A DNA stretch of 64,000 nucleotides from Rubrivivax sp. (GTDB taxonomy: Bacteria; Pseudomonadota; Gammaproteobacteria; Burkholderiales; Burkholderiaceae_C). A model generated the notes under the pieces. It made no database searches and was not told the origin of the DNA. It saw only the letters and a list, made by a program, of their open reading frames with translations. Each line of letters opens with the position of its first letter. Position 1 is the stretch's first letter. The stretch is taken from the NCBI GenBank assembly GCA_020248915.1, contig JADCGP010000008.1, forward strand, positions 186,001-250,000. The letters are read 5' to 3'. Position numbers and translations under genes: made by a program. Below, piece by piece: positions 1 through 11,627 of the stretch.

Positions 1-530
1 GCATCGGCGCCCGCGGCATCGTGCACAGCGGCGCGGTGATCGGCGCCGACGGCTTCGGCTTCGCGCCGGTGGGCGACGGCAGCGGGCGCTGGGAGAAGAT
101 CGAGCAGCTCGGCGGCGTGGCCATCGGCGACGACGTCGAGGTCGGGGCGAACACCTGCATCGACCGCGGCGCGCTGGAGGACACCCGCATCGGCGACGGC
201 GTCAAGATCGACAACCTCGTGCAGATCGCGCACAACGTGTCGATCGGCGATCACACGGCGCTGGCTGGGTGCGTGGGCGTCGCCGGCAGCGCGCGGATCG
301 GCAAGCGTTGCACCTTCGGGGGTGCGGCGATGATCCTCGGGCACCTGGAGATCGTCGACGACGTGCACGTGACGGCAGGCACGCTGGTGTCGCGCTCGAT
401 CCGGCAGAGCGGCACGTACAGCGGGTCGTTCCCGTTCGACGACAATGCGTCCTGGGAGAAGAATGCCGCGACCTTGCGACAGCTGCATGCGCTGCGCGAG
501 CGGGTCCGCGCGCTGGAGAGAAAGCCGTGA
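1..530 (+). CDS. lpxD: UDP-3-O-acylglucosamine N-acyltransferase, C-terminal part (5' end outside window)
   Basis: Third acyl-transfer enzyme of lipid A synthesis: adds a hydroxyacyl chain from acyl-ACP to the 2-amino group of UDP-3-O-acylglucosamine in the cytoplasm. About 176 codons are visible, made of left-handed beta-helix hexapeptide repeats. The segment [16 protein letters not shown] carries the expected catalytic His of the family. A short helical tail ([19 protein letters not shown]) closes the protein, as in LpxD trimers. The reading frame is open from base 3, so the start lies upstream of the window. The stop TGA (528-530) overlaps the fabZ start. Followed by fabZ, lpxA and lpxB in the classical order. 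Confidence 0.96.
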   Translation, partial: IGARGIVHSGAVIGADGFGFAPVGDGSGRWEKIEQLGGVAIGDDVEVGANTCIDRGALEDTRIGDGVKIDNLVQIAHNVSIGDHTALAGCVGVAGSARIGKRCTFGGAAMILGHLEIVDDVHVTAGTLVSRSIRQSGTYSGSFPFDDNASWEKNAATLRQLHALRERVRALERKP

Positions 531-979
531 CGACGACCGGGCTAGACATCCACCAGATCCTCGCCAAGCTTCCGCACCGCTACCCGTTCCTGCTGCTCGA
601 TCGCGTGCTCGAGGTCGAAGCCGGCAAGTCGGTCCGGGCGCTGAAGAACGTGACGATCAACGAGCCGTTCTTCGTCGGCCACTTCCCGGTGCGCCCGGTG
701 ATGCCCGGCGTGCTGATCCTGGAGGCACTGGCGCAGGCCGCCGCCGTGCTGGCCTTCGTCAGCCTGGGCACCTCGGCCGGCAACGACCGCGTGGTCTACC
801 TCGTAGGCATCGACGGTGCGCGCTTCAAGCGCCCGGTGGAGCCCGGTGACCAGCTGGTGCTGGAGGCCTGGGTCGAGCGCAACCGCGGCGGGATCCACAA
901 GTTCCGCACCCGCGCCAGCGTCGACGGGCAGGTCGCCGCCGAGGCCGAGATCATGTGCACCGAGCGGCAGGTGGCCTGA
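527..979 (+). CDS. fabZ: 3-hydroxyacyl-[acyl-carrier-protein] dehydratase
   Basis: Removes water from beta-hydroxyacyl-ACP in fatty acid elongation. It competes with LpxA/LpxD for hydroxyacyl-ACP, which explains its place inside the lipid A operon. 150 residues, normal length. Hot-dog fold signature [17 protein letters not shown] holds the active-site His52 and Glu66. The start chosen is GTG at 527, whose GTGA overlaps the lpxD stop (4 bases) and sits right before the conserved [20 protein letters not shown] segment. The frame is open further upstream, but that part is antisense-like noise over lpxD. Confidence 0.96.
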   Translation: MTTTGLDIHQILAKLPHRYPFLLLDRVLEVEAGKSVRALKNVTINEPFFVGHFPVRPVMPGVLILEALAQAAAVLAFVSLGTSAGNDRVVYLVGIDGARFKRPVEPGDQLVLEAWVERNRGGIHKFRTRASVDGQVAAEAEIMCTERQVA

Positions 980-1034
980 GGGCGCGGCAGCCGCTGCCAG
1001 GTCCGCGCTCCTCCGCACGCCGCAACCGCCTGCC

Positions 1035-1823
1035 GTGACCCGCATCCACCCGACCGCGATCGTCGACCCGGCCGCCGAACTGGCCGGGGACGTGGCGGTG
1101 GCGGCGTACGCGCTGGTCGGCGCCGGCGTGCAGGTCGGCCCGGGCACGACGATCGGCGCGCACTGCGTCCTCGAGGGCCCGATGAGGATCGGTCGCGACA
1201 ACCGCATCTTCGCGCATGCCGCGCTGGGGGGCGCGCCGCAGGACATGAAGTACCGCGGCGAGCCCACGGCCCTGGAGATCGGCGACCGCAACACGATCCG
1301 CGAGTTCTGCACCTTCAACCGCGGCACGGTCCAGGACGACGGCGTCACCCGAGTCGGCGACGACAACTGGGTCATGGCCTACGTGCACGTCGCCCACGAC
1401 TGCCGCGTCGGCAGCCGCACGATCCTGGCCAACAACGCCACGCTCGCGGGCCATGTGCACGTCGGAGACTGGGCCATCGTGGGCGGGCTGTCGGGGGTGC
1501 ACCAGTTCACCCGCATCGGTGCCCACGCGATGGTCGGCTTCCAGAGCCATGTCTCGCAGGACGTGCCGCCGTTCATGACGGTGAGCGGACATCCGCTCGC
1601 GGTGCACGGCTTCAACGCCGAGGGCCTGCGGCGTCGCGGCTTCTCCAGGGAACGGATCGCCCTGGTCAAGCAACTGCACCGGCTGCTCTACCGCGATGGG
1701 CTGGCGCTGGAGGCCGCCAAGGCCGCGATCGCCGGGCTGCGCGGCACGGTCGACGGCGGCGACGCCGACATCGCGCTGCTGCTCGACTTCCTCGCCGCCG
1801 CGACGCGCGGCATCGTCCGCTGA
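1035..1823 (+). CDS. lpxA: UDP-N-acetylglucosamine acyltransferase
   Basis: First step of lipid A synthesis: 3-O-acylation of UDP-GlcNAc with hydroxyacyl-ACP. 262 residues, the usual length. The N-terminal two thirds are hexapeptide repeats forming a beta-helix; the motif VHVAHDC places the catalytic His at residue 121 (equivalent to E. coli His125). The C-terminal part is the helical domain ([17 protein letters not shown]). GTG at 1035 is chosen because the next residues, [15 protein letters not shown], are the family N-terminus. It lies 55 bases after fabZ, so it is very likely co-transcribed. Confidence 0.96.
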   Translation: MTRIHPTAIVDPAAELAGDVAVAAYALVGAGVQVGPGTTIGAHCVLEGPMRIGRDNRIFAHAALGGAPQDMKYRGEPTALEIGDRNTIREFCTFNRGTVQDDGVTRVGDDNWVMAYVHVAHDCRVGSRTILANNATLAGHVHVGDWAIVGGLSGVHQFTRIGAHAMVGFQSHVSQDVPPFMTVSGHPLAVHGFNAEGLRRRGFSRERIALVKQLHRLLYRDGLALEAAKAAIAGLRGTVDGGDADIALLLDFLAAATRGIVR

Positions 1824-1833
1824 CGGCGCGCCG

Positions 1834-2964
1834 ATGCGGCTCGCCATGGTGGCCGGCGAAGCCTCCGGCGACCTGCTGGCGGCGTTGCTGCTCGAGAGCC
1901 TGAAGGCGAGGTGGCCGGCGCTCGCGGCCGCAGGCATCGGCGGGCCGCGGATGGCCGCGGCCGGCTTCGACGCCTGGTGGCCGAGCGATCGACTCGCTGT
2001 CCACGGCTACGCGGAGGCCTTGCGCCACTACCGCGAGATCAAGGGCATCCGCGATGCGCTGGCCGCGAGGCTGCTGCGCGAGCGGCCCGAGGTCTTCGTC
2101 GGTGTCGATGCCCCGGACTTCAACCTTGGTCTCGAAGCGAGGCTGAAGGCTGCCGGCATCCGCACCGTGCACTTCGTCTGCCCGTCGATCTGGGCCTGGC
2201 GCGGGGCGCGGGCCAGGAAGATGGCGGCCAGCTGCGACCACGTGCTCTGCCTGTTTCCGTTCGAGCCGCAGCTGCTGCACGCGCACGGCGTGGCCGCGAG
2301 CTACGTCGGGCATCCGCTGGCCGACGCGATCCCGCTCGAGCCGCCGCGGGCGGCGGCGCGCGCCGCGCTCGGCCTGGCCGAGGGCGACACGGTCGTCGCG
2401 CTGCTGCCGGGCAGCAGGCGCGCCGAGATCCGCCACATCGCGCCGCCTTTCCTCGCCACGGCCGCGCTGCTGCACCGGCTGCGGCCGCATCTGCGCTTCC
2501 TGCTGCCGATTGCGCCGGGCCTGCAGCCGCTGATCGCGCCGCTGCAGGCCGTGCACGCCCCGGGGGTGCCCATCGACTGTCTCGAAGGCCGCTCGCACGA
2601 GGCGCTGGCCGCCTGCGACGCGACGCTGATCGCCAGCGGCACGGCCACGCTGGAGGCGATGCTGTTCAAGCGTCCGATGGTGATCGGCTACGCGCTGCAC
2701 GCACTGTCGTGGCAGATCATGAAGCGCATGCGCTACCAGCCCTGGGTCGGGCTGCCCAACATCCTTGCGCGCGAGTTCCTCGTGCCCGAGCGGCTGCAGC
2801 ACGACTGCACGCCGCAGCAGCTGGCCCCGCTGGTGCTCCGGTGGCTCGACGACGGGGCGGCGCGCGAGAGCCTCGCGGCCCGCTTCCGCGAACTGCACCT
2901 CGAACTGCGCCGCGACACCGCGCGCGCCGCCGCCGATGCCATCGCGCAGGTCGTTCCGGCTTGA
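1834..2964 (+). CDS. lpxB: Lipid-A-disaccharide synthase
   Basis: GT19 glycosyltransferase that joins 2,3-diacylglucosamine-1-phosphate to its UDP form, giving the lipid A disaccharide at the inner membrane. 376 residues. Family motifs in order: [11 protein letters not shown] at the N-terminus, GVDAPDFNL near residue 90, the membrane-binding [13 protein letters not shown], then [10 protein letters not shown] and the nucleotide-sugar segment [22 protein letters not shown] at 1834 lies 10 bases after the lpxA stop. Its 3' end overlaps rnhB by 29 bases. Confidence 0.96.
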   Translation: MRLAMVAGEASGDLLAALLLESLKARWPALAAAGIGGPRMAAAGFDAWWPSDRLAVHGYAEALRHYREIKGIRDALAARLLRERPEVFVGVDAPDFNLGLEARLKAAGIRTVHFVCPSIWAWRGARARKMAASCDHVLCLFPFEPQLLHAHGVAASYVGHPLADAIPLEPPRAAARAALGLAEGDTVVALLPGSRRAEIRHIAPPFLATAALLHRLRPHLRFLLPIAPGLQPLIAPLQAVHAPGVPIDCLEGRSHEALAACDATLIASGTATLEAMLFKRPMVIGYALHALSWQIMKRMRYQPWVGLPNILAREFLVPERLQHDCTPQQLAPLVLRWLDDGAARESLAARFRELHLELRRDTARAAADAIAQVVPA

Positions 2965-3622
2965 TCAGCTCGGCCCCGGCTGGGACCGCCCGGGACTGGT
3001 GGCCGGTGTCGACGAGGCGGGTCGCGGGCCGCTCGCCGGGCCGGTGGTTGCTGCGGCCGTGATCCTGGACGAGCGCCAGCCGATCGCGGGCCTGGCCGAC
3101 TCCAAGGTGGTCGCGGCGGCCAGGCGCGAGCGACTCTACGACGAGATCCGAGCCAAGGCCCTGTGCTGCGCGATCGCCGAGGCCAGCGTCGAGGAGATCG
3201 ATCGCATGAACATCCTTCGCGCGACGCTGCTGGCCATGCAGCGCGCCGTGGAAGCACTGCGGCTGCCCCCGCACCGTGTGGTCGTCGACGGCAACCGCGT
3301 GCCGCGCCTGCCGATGCCCTGCGCGGCGCTGGTGAAGGCCGACGCCAAGGTGCAGGCCGTTTCGGCGGCGTCGATCCTGGCCAAGGTGCATCGCGATCGC
3401 CTCTGCGAAGAACTGCACGAGCGCTGGCCCGTCTACGGCTTTGCCGAGCACAAGGGCTACCCGACCCCTGAGCACCTGCAGGCGCTGGCGCGCCACGGCG
3501 CATGCGAGGCGCACCGTCGTACCTATGCCCCGGTGCGGGCCGTCCTCGGCCCGCCCCTCGACCTGGCGGCCGCAGATGCGGCCGCGGTGTCATCGCCGGG
3601 GTCGGCCGGCGCCGGCGTATGA
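2936..3622 (+). CDS. rnhB: Ribonuclease HII
   Basis: Cleaves RNA in RNA-DNA hybrids and at single ribonucleotides in DNA. 228 residues with a short N-terminal lead ([11 protein letters not shown]) before the core [16 protein letters not shown], which supplies the first acidic pair (Asp26, Glu27). VVVDGN and the [12 protein letters not shown] segment supply the remaining active-site region. ATG at 2936 is inside lpxB; no other start lies between it and the catalytic core, so the 29-base overlap seems genuine. The lpxB-rnhB neighbourhood is common in proteobacteria. The stop overlaps the next start as ATGA. Confidence 0.94.
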   Translation: MPSRRSFRLDQLGPGWDRPGLVAGVDEAGRGPLAGPVVAAAVILDERQPIAGLADSKVVAAARRERLYDEIRAKALCCAIAEASVEEIDRMNILRATLLAMQRAVEALRLPPHRVVVDGNRVPRLPMPCAALVKADAKVQAVSAASILAKVHRDRLCEELHERWPVYGFAEHKGYPTPEHLQALARHGACEAHRRTYAPVRAVLGPPLDLAAADAAAVSSPGSAGAGV

Positions 3623-4458
3623 AGCCGGTGCAGCGCATCGCCTCGCGGGCGAACCCGCTCGTCGCGACGTTGCGGCGCCTGGCGCGCGACGGCGCGGCCT
3701 ACCGCAAGGAGGGGCGGGTGTGGCTCGAGGGCGACCACCTGGCCGCGGCACTGGTCACGCGCGGCGGCAGGCCGGCGCTCGCGGTGCTCGAGGAGGGTGC
3801 CTGGGACGAGCCGCGCTGGCGCACGCTGGCCGCGGCCGCCGAGCGCGTCGTGCTGCTGCCGGCCGCCTTGCTGGCCTCGATCTCCGCGCTCGAGTCACCG
3901 GCGCGCGGCGGCTTCGTGATCGACCTGCCTCCCGCGCCGTCGATCGACCCGGCCGCCGCGAGCGTCGTGCTCGATCGCGTGCAGGACCCCGGCAACGCGG
4001 GCAGCATCCTGCGCAGCGCCGCAGCCTTCGGCGTGACGCAGGTGCTCGCGCTCGCGGGCACGGTGGCGCTGTGGTCGCCCAAGGTGCTGCGGGCCGGGAT
4101 GGGGGCGCACTTTGCGCTGAGGCTGGTCGAAGGGCTCGACGCGGCGGCGCTCGACGCGCTTGCGGTGCCGCTGGTGGCGAGCAGCCCGCATGCAGCGCAG
4201 ACCCTGGCCGGCGCGGCGCTGCCGGCGCCGTGCGCGTGGGTCTTCGGACACGAGGGGCAGGGCGTCGCAGCCGCGCTGGCGGTCCGCTGCGCGCTCGAAC
4301 TGCGCATCCCGCAGCCGGGCGGCGAGGAGTCGCTCAACGTCGCCGCCGCGGCGGCTGTGTGCCTGTACGAGTCGGCGCGCCGGATGCCGCCTAAGGGCGC
4401 CGCGGCGCCCGCCAGGCCAGCCAGTGCAGTGCCGTCGCCGCCCGCCCGGCGGACCTGA
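3619..4458 (+). CDS. TrmH/SpoU-family RNA 2'-O-methyltransferase
   Basis: Predicted SAM-dependent 2'-O-ribose methyltransferase of the SPOUT superfamily acting on rRNA or tRNA. 279 residues. The N-terminal substrate-binding part ([20 protein letters not shown]) resembles RlmB/TsnR. The catalytic domain shows all three SpoU motifs: [30 protein letters not shown] and [22 protein letters not shown] at 3619 overlaps the rnhB stop (ATGA), which indicates translational coupling. The final 30 residues are a low-complexity Ala/Pro/Arg tail. Target nucleotide unknown. The gene converges on ppsR, 18 bases away. Confidence 0.9.
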   Translation: MKPVQRIASRANPLVATLRRLARDGAAYRKEGRVWLEGDHLAAALVTRGGRPALAVLEEGAWDEPRWRTLAAAAERVVLLPAALLASISALESPARGGFVIDLPPAPSIDPAAASVVLDRVQDPGNAGSILRSAAAFGVTQVLALAGTVALWSPKVLRAGMGAHFALRLVEGLDAAALDALAVPLVASSPHAAQTLAGAALPAPCAWVFGHEGQGVAAALAVRCALELRIPQPGGEESLNVAAAAAVCLYESARRMPPKGAAAPARPASAVPSPPARRT

Positions 4459-4476
4459 GACGCCCGCGCCGACTCG

Positions 4477-5301
4477 CTAGTACACCAGCCGGTCGGGCCG
4501 CAGGTCGCGCAGGATCGTGGTCGAGATCTCCTCGATCGACTTGTGCGTCGACGACAGCCAGGCGATGCCCTCGCGGCGCATCAGCGACTCGGCCGCCGTC
4601 ACCTCGCGGCGGCAGTTGGAAAGCGAGGCGTAGCTGCTGCCGGGCCGCCGCTCGTGGCGGACCTGCGCCAGCCGCTCGGGATCGATCGTCAGCCCGAAGC
4701 ACTTGGCCTTGAAGGGCACCAGCGTCGCGGGCAGCGCGTCGCGGTCGAAGTCCTCGGGGATCAGCGGGTAGTTGGCGGCCTTGATGCCGTGCTGCATGGC
4801 CAGGTACAGGCTGGTCGGCGTCTTGCCGCTGCGGCTGACGCCGACCAGGATCACGTCGGCGGCGTCGAGGTTGCGGGCGGACTGGCCGTCGTCGTGCGCC
4901 AGGCTGAAGTTGATGGCCTCGATACGGCTGCCGTACTCAGGGCTCTGGGCCGTGTCGCTGAAGCGGCCGATGCGATGGTTGCTCCTGACGCCCAGCTCGA
5001 GTTCGATCGGCTCGACGAAGGTGGCGAACATGTCCAGCACCAGGGCCCGGCAACCCGGCCCGGTGACGATCCGGCGCACCGCGTCGTCGACCAGCGTGAT
5101 GAAGACGATCGGGCGCTTGCCCTCGGCGGCGGCCACGTGGTTGATCTCCTCGACCACGACGAGCGCCTTGGCCACCGAGTCGATGAACGGCCGCCGCACG
5201 TGTCGCGGCCGGGTCGGGAACTGCGCCAGGATGGAGTTCCCGAAGGTCTCGGCGGTGATGCCGGTGCCGTCCGAGACGAAGAACACGGTGCGTTCGGCCA
5301 T
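4477..5301 (-). CDS. ppsR: PEP synthase regulatory protein (kinase/pyrophosphorylase)
   Basis: Bifunctional DUF299 enzyme that inactivates PEP synthase by ADP-dependent phosphorylation and reactivates it by phosphate-dependent dephosphorylation. 274 residues, typical. The N-terminus is the family [18 protein letters not shown]. The P-loop-like motif GVSRSGKT spans residues 154-161, followed by [20 protein letters not shown]. It lies back to back with ppsA (162 bases between starts), the expected arrangement of regulator and target. Confidence 0.95.
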   Translation of the reverse strand: MAERTVFFVSDGTGITAETFGNSILAQFPTRPRHVRRPFIDSVAKALVVVEEINHVAAAEGKRPIVFITLVDDAVRRIVTGPGCRALVLDMFATFVEPIELELGVRSNHRIGRFSDTAQSPEYGSRIEAINFSLAHDDGQSARNLDAADVILVGVSRSGKTPTSLYLAMQHGIKAANYPLIPEDFDRDALPATLVPFKAKCFGLTIDPERLAQVRHERRPGSSYASLSNCRREVTAAESLMRREGIAWLSSTHKSIEEISTTILRDLRPDRLVY

Positions 5302-5327
5302 GCGGCCATCATAAGGAGGGATCGACC

Positions 5328-5333
5328 TAGAAT
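5328..5333 (+). promoter_or_regulatory. Possible -10 element (TAGAAT) upstream of ppsA
   Basis: TAGAAT occurs in the ppsR-ppsA divergent gap, about 130 bases before the ppsA start. The same hexamer recurs just upstream of dnaX (35499) and ileS (45722-45727, minus), which favours a real sigma70 -10 box. I see no good -35 at 16-18 bases, so the call is tentative. Confidence 0.35.
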
Positions 5334-5463
5334 CCTCTCAACTTTCCGCCGCCTCGCCCCTCGTGCCAGCCTGCCGAACCACAAGCACAACCCCGCGCCT
5401 GCGCGCGCCGGGCGGCCACGGCCATGCGGAAGCACCGAATTCCCCACATCACGGAGCTTTCCC

Positions 5464-7869
<2,406 letters not shown>

Positions 7870-8072
7870 GCGGCGACGCTCGCCGGTCCGGCACTGCCGC
7901 GCCGGCGGCGTGCCTACGGGCTCACCGGCCCACGTCAAAAACCCTTCTTGGGTCATTGATATCGCTAGGGTAAGACCTATCAGGACATGCGTGGCCGCGG
8001 GCCCGGCCTGTCAGAGAGCCGTAAGTCCCGGTTTCGAGAGTCGCGGCAGATGTCCTGGACCAGGGTCGTGCC

Positions 8073-8369
8073 GTGCTGTTCGCGCTTTCCGCCATCAAGC
8101 TTCTTTCCGAGATCGCCCTGCTGGCGCTGCTCGGGCAGGGCGTGCTGTACGTGCTGGCCGGGGCGCGGCGCGACACCAACTTCTTCTACGGCATGCTGAA
8201 GGCGATCACCAACCCGGTCACCTGGGTGACGCGGCGCATCACGCCGCACAAGGTCGCGGACCAGCACGTTCCGTTCGTTGCCTTCTTCCTGCTGGCCATC
8301 GTCTGGGTCGTCGTGACGATCGAGAAGATCCGCCACTGCGTCGAGGTCGGCATGGTGGGTTGCCGATGA
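8073..8369 (+). CDS. Small predicted inner-membrane protein
   Basis: 98 residues from a GTG start. Two hydrophobic segments are visible: residues about 5-28 (IKLLSEIALLALLGQGVLYVL) and about 68-86 (PFVAFFLLAIVWVVVTIEK). They flank a basic loop (WVTRRITPHKVADQH). I do not recognise a named family. It lies 203 bases after ppsA and overlaps the next gene as ATGA, so the two are probably translated together. That pairing with a TPR protein suggests a membrane anchor and soluble partner (inference). Confidence 0.72.
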   Translation: MLFALSAIKLLSEIALLALLGQGVLYVLAGARRDTNFFYGMLKAITNPVTWVTRRITPHKVADQHVPFVAFFLLAIVWVVVTIEKIRHCVEVGMVGCR

Positions 8370-8929
8370 GCCGTCTTGATCACCTCTGGCACAAGTGGCG
8401 CGCTATCGCGGCGCTGGTGCTCGGCCGGCGCGCCGCGGCGTTGGCGATCTTCGACCAGATGCTGGCGCGCTGGACCGACGACGCGTACGCGCTCGCCAGC
8501 CGCACGCAGCTGCATGCCGAGGCTGGCCGCCGCGACGCGGCGCTGGCCGACTCGCAGCGGCTGGTCGCGCTGCAACCGGCGAACGCCCACGCCTGGTTCA
8601 ACCACGGCTTCCTGCTGGAGGAGGCCGGGCAGCTCGATGAAGCGCTCGCCGCGTTCCGGCGGGCGACCGAACTCTCGCCCAAGCTCGACCGCGCCTGGTA
8701 CGGGCTGGGCCTGACGCTGATCCGCCTGCACCGCTTCGACGAGGCCGTGGCGGCGCTGAAGCGCAACACCGAACTGCAGCCCATGAGCCCGTACGGCTGG
8801 TACCAGCTGGCGCGGGTTCATGTCGATCGTCAGAACCCGGAGGAGGCGGTGAAGATCATCCGCCACCTGAAGGGTTTCGAGCCCAAGGTCGCCGCTCAAC
8901 TCGAGCGCGAGACCGGACTGCTCGCATGA
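8366..8929 (+). CDS. Tetratricopeptide-repeat protein
   Basis: 187 residues, almost entirely TPR-type helix pairs; consensus positions are clear in AWFNHGFLLEEAGQLDEALA, AWYGLGLTLIRLHRFDEAVA and YGWYQLARVHVDRQNPEEAV. No signal peptide, so cytoplasmic. TPRs bind other proteins; no catalytic domain is present and the partner is unknown. ATG at 8366 overlaps the stop of the upstream membrane protein, which is the likely partner (inference). Common in Burkholderiales to my knowledge, without assigned role. Confidence 0.8.
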   Translation: MSRLDHLWHKWRAIAALVLGRRAAALAIFDQMLARWTDDAYALASRTQLHAEAGRRDAALADSQRLVALQPANAHAWFNHGFLLEEAGQLDEALAAFRRATELSPKLDRAWYGLGLTLIRLHRFDEAVAALKRNTELQPMSPYGWYQLARVHVDRQNPEEAVKIIRHLKGFEPKVAAQLERETGLLA

Positions 8930-9047
8930 CGGCGGGCGGGTGCCCGCGGCGGCAGGCGCGTCCCGTTCGCGGGCGCCGGCACCTGGACAACGAGCACAGA
9001 GACGACAGCCCGATTCGGGCATGACCTTCCACAACGAGGTGACCGCA

Positions 9048-9305
9048 ATGCAGGTGAGCGAAAACCACCAGCGCTACTGGCAGAAGAACCTCAGGATCAC
9101 CGCGATCCTGCTGTTCATCTGGTTCGTAGTGACGTTCGTCGTCGGGTTCTTTGCCCGCGACCTGAGCTTCAACTTCTTCGGCTGGCCGTTCAGCTTCTGG
9201 GTCGGAGCCCAGGGCTCGCTGGTGGTGTACGTGGCGATCATCGCGTACTACGCCTGGTACATGAACAAGCTGGACCAGGAACACGGCGTCGCCGAGGAGG
9301 AATGA
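9048..9305 (+). CDS. DUF4212-type small subunit of a sodium:solute symporter
   Basis: 85 residues with two membrane segments (residues about 15-37 and 51-72) separated by FARDLSFNFFGWPFSFWVGAQG, the recognisable centre of the DUF4212 family. Such proteins are encoded immediately before VC_2705-like sodium:solute symporters and are assumed to be an accessory subunit. Start chosen at ATG 9048 because GAGGT ends 7 bases before it; an in-frame ATG at 9021 has no comparable ribosome binding site. Only one base separates it from the next gene. Confidence 0.88.
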   Translation: MQVSENHQRYWQKNLRITAILLFIWFVVTFVVGFFARDLSFNFFGWPFSFWVGAQGSLVVYVAIIAYYAWYMNKLDQEHGVAEEE

Positions 9306-9306
9306 C

Positions 9307-11436
9307 ATGGCCGGCTTGAGCTTCGACACCAACCCCGCGGTCTCCAGCAAGGACGCCAACGCGGCATTCAAGAAGCAGCTGAACAAGGTGTACGGCTGGT
9401 ACACCGGCGGCTTCTTCGCCTTCATCGTCGTGCTGGCGATCGCCGAGCAGATGGGCCTGCCCCGCGGCGCCATCGGCATCGTCTTCCTGCTCGCCACGGT
9501 GGCGCTGTATGCCGGCATCGGCATCATGAGCCGCACGAACGACGCAGCCGAGTACTACGTCGCCGGGCGCCGGGTCCCTGCCGTCTACAACGGCATGGCC
9601 ACCGGGGCCGACTGGATGAGCGCGGCGTCGTTCATCGGCATGGCCGGCACGCTGTACCTGAGCGGCTACGGCGGCCTCGCGTTCATCATGGGCTGGACCG
9701 GCGGCTACTGCCTGGTGGCGCTGTTCCTGGCACCGTACCTGCGCAAGTTCGGCCAGTTCACGATCCCGGACTTCCTGGGCGCCCGCTACGAGGGCAACGC
9801 GGCCCGCTTCGTCGGCATCCTGATCGCGATCTTCGTCAGCTTCGTGTACGTGGTGGCGCAGATCTACGGCGTGGGCCTGATCACGACGCGCCTGTCCGGC
9901 CTCGCCTTCGAGATCGGCATCTTCGTGGGCCTGGGCGGCATCCTGGTGTGCTCGTTCCTCGGTGGGATGCGCGCCGTCACCTGGACCCAGGTGGCGCAGT
10001 ACATCATCCTGATCATCGCCTACCTGATCCCGCTGGTCTGGCTGTCGGTCAAGCAGACCGGCGTGCCGGTGCCGCAGCTGATCTACGGCTCGCAGCTCGA
10101 GAAGGTCACGGCGAAGGAGAAGGTGCTCATCGACGACCCGAAGGAGAAGGAAGTCATCGCTGTGTTCAAGGCGCGCTCGGACGAGCTGGCCGCGAAGCTG
10201 AAGGACATCCCGACCGCCCTGGCCGCCGATCGCGCCGCCGCGCAGAAGAAGCTGGACGACCTGAAGGCCGCCAACGGCCCGCTGGCCGACATCCAGGCCG
10301 CCGAGAAGGCGCTGGCTGCCGTGCCGAAGGACGAGGCCGCCGCGAAGACCGCCTGGACCGCCGCGAAGGCTGCCGCCGACGCGCGTGCCCGTCCGCTGGC
10401 CGGCATGCCGCGCCACGCGCAACAGTTCGCGGGTGATCCGAACGGCGACGCCAAAGCGCAGGAGGCCTTCGACACCTCGCGTCGCAACTTCCTCGCACTC
10501 GTGTTCTGCCTGATGGTGGGTACGGCCGCGCTGCCGCACATCCTGATGCGCTACTACACGACGCCGTCGGTGAAGGAAGCGCGTCAGTCGGTGACCTGGT
10601 CGCTGTTCTTCATCTTCCTGCTGTACTTCTCGGCTCCCGCGCTGGCGGTCCTGGTCAAGTACGAGGTGTTCAACGTGCTGGTGGGCACGCCGTTCGACAA
10701 GCTGCCGGCGTGGATTGCCGCTTGGTCCAGGGTGGATCCGGCGCTGCTGTCGGTGGCGGACGTCAACAAGGACGGCATCTTCCAGCTGGGTGAGATGCGG
10801 ATCGGCGGCGACATCATCGTGCTGGCGACCCCTGAGATCGGCGGCCTGCCGTACGTGATCTCGGGCATGGTCGCGGCCGGTGGCCTGGCGGCTGCGCTGT
10901 CCACCGCGGACGGCCTGCTGCTGACGATCGCCAACGCGCTGTCGCACGACCTGTACTACAAGATGATTGACCCGAACGCGCCGACGGCCCGACGCGTGAT
11001 GCTGTCGAAGATCCTGCTGCTGGTGGTTGCCTTGGCAGCGGCCTACGTCGCATCGTTGAAGATGGCCGACATCCTGTTCCTGGTGTCGGCGGCCTTCTCG
11101 CTGGCGGCGGCGGGCTTCTTCCCGGCCCTCGTGCTCGGCATCTTCTGGAAACGCGCCAGCAAGTGGGGTGCGGTGCTGGGGATGCTGTCGGGCTTCGCCC
11201 TGACGCTGTACTACATGTGCACGACGCACCCCTGGATGCGCTCCCTGTTCGACATCAAGGGCCCGATCGCCGACTACACGTGGTGGGGCATCGCCCCCAT
11301 CTCGGCCGGCATCTTCGGCGTGCCGCTGGGCTTCGCGGTGATCATCATCGTCAGCCTGCTGACCCCCGCGCCCAAGCGCGAGGTGCAGGAGCTGGTCGAG
11401 CATGTGCGCTACCCGAACCTGAAGCCGGCGCGCTGA
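9307..11436 (+). CDS. Sodium:solute symporter (SSS family, acetate/ActP-like)
   Basis: Multi-pass inner-membrane symporter of 709 residues, longer than ordinary SSS proteins (about 550). The N-terminal signature AAEYYVAGRRVPAVYNGMATGADWMSAASF-type region and SGMVAAGGLAAALSTADGLL are diagnostic. The extra length comes from an Ala/Lys-rich, charged, probably helical insert (residues about 263-390) between membrane segments. A loop DVNKDGIFQLGE (residues 485-496) matches an EF-hand calcium loop. The start follows GAGGAGGAA. Substrate uncertain: acetate or another short carboxylate is most likely from the family. Paired with the DUF4212 subunit. Confidence 0.9.
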   Translation: MAGLSFDTNPAVSSKDANAAFKKQLNKVYGWYTGGFFAFIVVLAIAEQMGLPRGAIGIVFLLATVALYAGIGIMSRTNDAAEYYVAGRRVPAVYNGMATGADWMSAASFIGMAGTLYLSGYGGLAFIMGWTGGYCLVALFLAPYLRKFGQFTIPDFLGARYEGNAARFVGILIAIFVSFVYVVAQIYGVGLITTRLSGLAFEIGIFVGLGGILVCSFLGGMRAVTWTQVAQYIILIIAYLIPLVWLSVKQTGVPVPQLIYGSQLEKVTAKEKVLIDDPKEKEVIAVFKARSDELAAKLKDIPTALAADRAAAQKKLDDLKAANGPLADIQAAEKALAAVPKDEAAAKTAWTAAKAAADARARPLAGMPRHAQQFAGDPNGDAKAQEAFDTSRRNFLALVFCLMVGTAALPHILMRYYTTPSVKEARQSVTWSLFFIFLLYFSAPALAVLVKYEVFNVLVGTPFDKLPAWIAAWSRVDPALLSVADVNKDGIFQLGEMRIGGDIIVLATPEIGGLPYVISGMVAAGGLAAALSTADGLLLTIANALSHDLYYKMIDPNAPTARRVMLSKILLLVVALAAAYVASLKMADILFLVSAAFSLAAAGFFPALVLGIFWKRASKWGAVLGMLSGFALTLYYMCTTHPWMRSLFDIKGPIADYTWWGIAPISAGIFGVPLGFAVIIIVSLLTPAPKREVQELVEHVRYPNLKPAR

Positions 11437-11459
11437 TCGGCTGAGCTTCCTCGAAACTG

Positions 11460-11479
11460 CCCGGACCGAGAGGTCCGGG
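11460..11479 (+). terminator. Hairpin 1 after symporter gene
   Basis: Perfect 8-bp stem CCCGGACC/GGTCCGGG closed by a GAGA (GNRA) loop, 24 bases after the symporter stop. It lacks its own T-tract and stands just upstream of a second, stronger hairpin. Confidence 0.5.
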
Positions 11480-11484
11480 TCGGC

Positions 11485-11520
11485 GGCCCCGGTGGCAACA
11501 CCGGGGCCGTTCTCATTTCG
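11485..11520 (+). terminator. Rho-independent terminator between symporter and rpsF operon
   Basis: Perfect 10-bp G+C-rich stem GGCCCCGGTG/CACCGGGGCC with a GCAA tetraloop (stem 11485-11508), followed by the T-rich stretch GTTCTCATTT. It separates the symporter unit from the ribosomal protein operon. Confidence 0.78.
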
Positions 11521-11523
11521 GGC

Positions 11524-11529
11524 TACAAT
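11524..11529 (+). promoter_or_regulatory. Possible -10 box (TACAAT) of the rpsF operon
   Basis: TACAAT lies about 100 bases before rpsF and directly after the terminator, where the operon promoter is expected. The -35 region (around 11501) is occupied by the terminator stem and does not match consensus, so only the -10 is proposed. Confidence 0.4.
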
Positions 11530-11627
11530 CCGCAGCTTTCCCTTGCCGCACCTGGCTTCCTGACGCTGTCGGGGCGGCTTCTGGTGCCCGCCGACCGCGG
11601 CGGGTGCGGAATCCTCAAGGAGATGTC

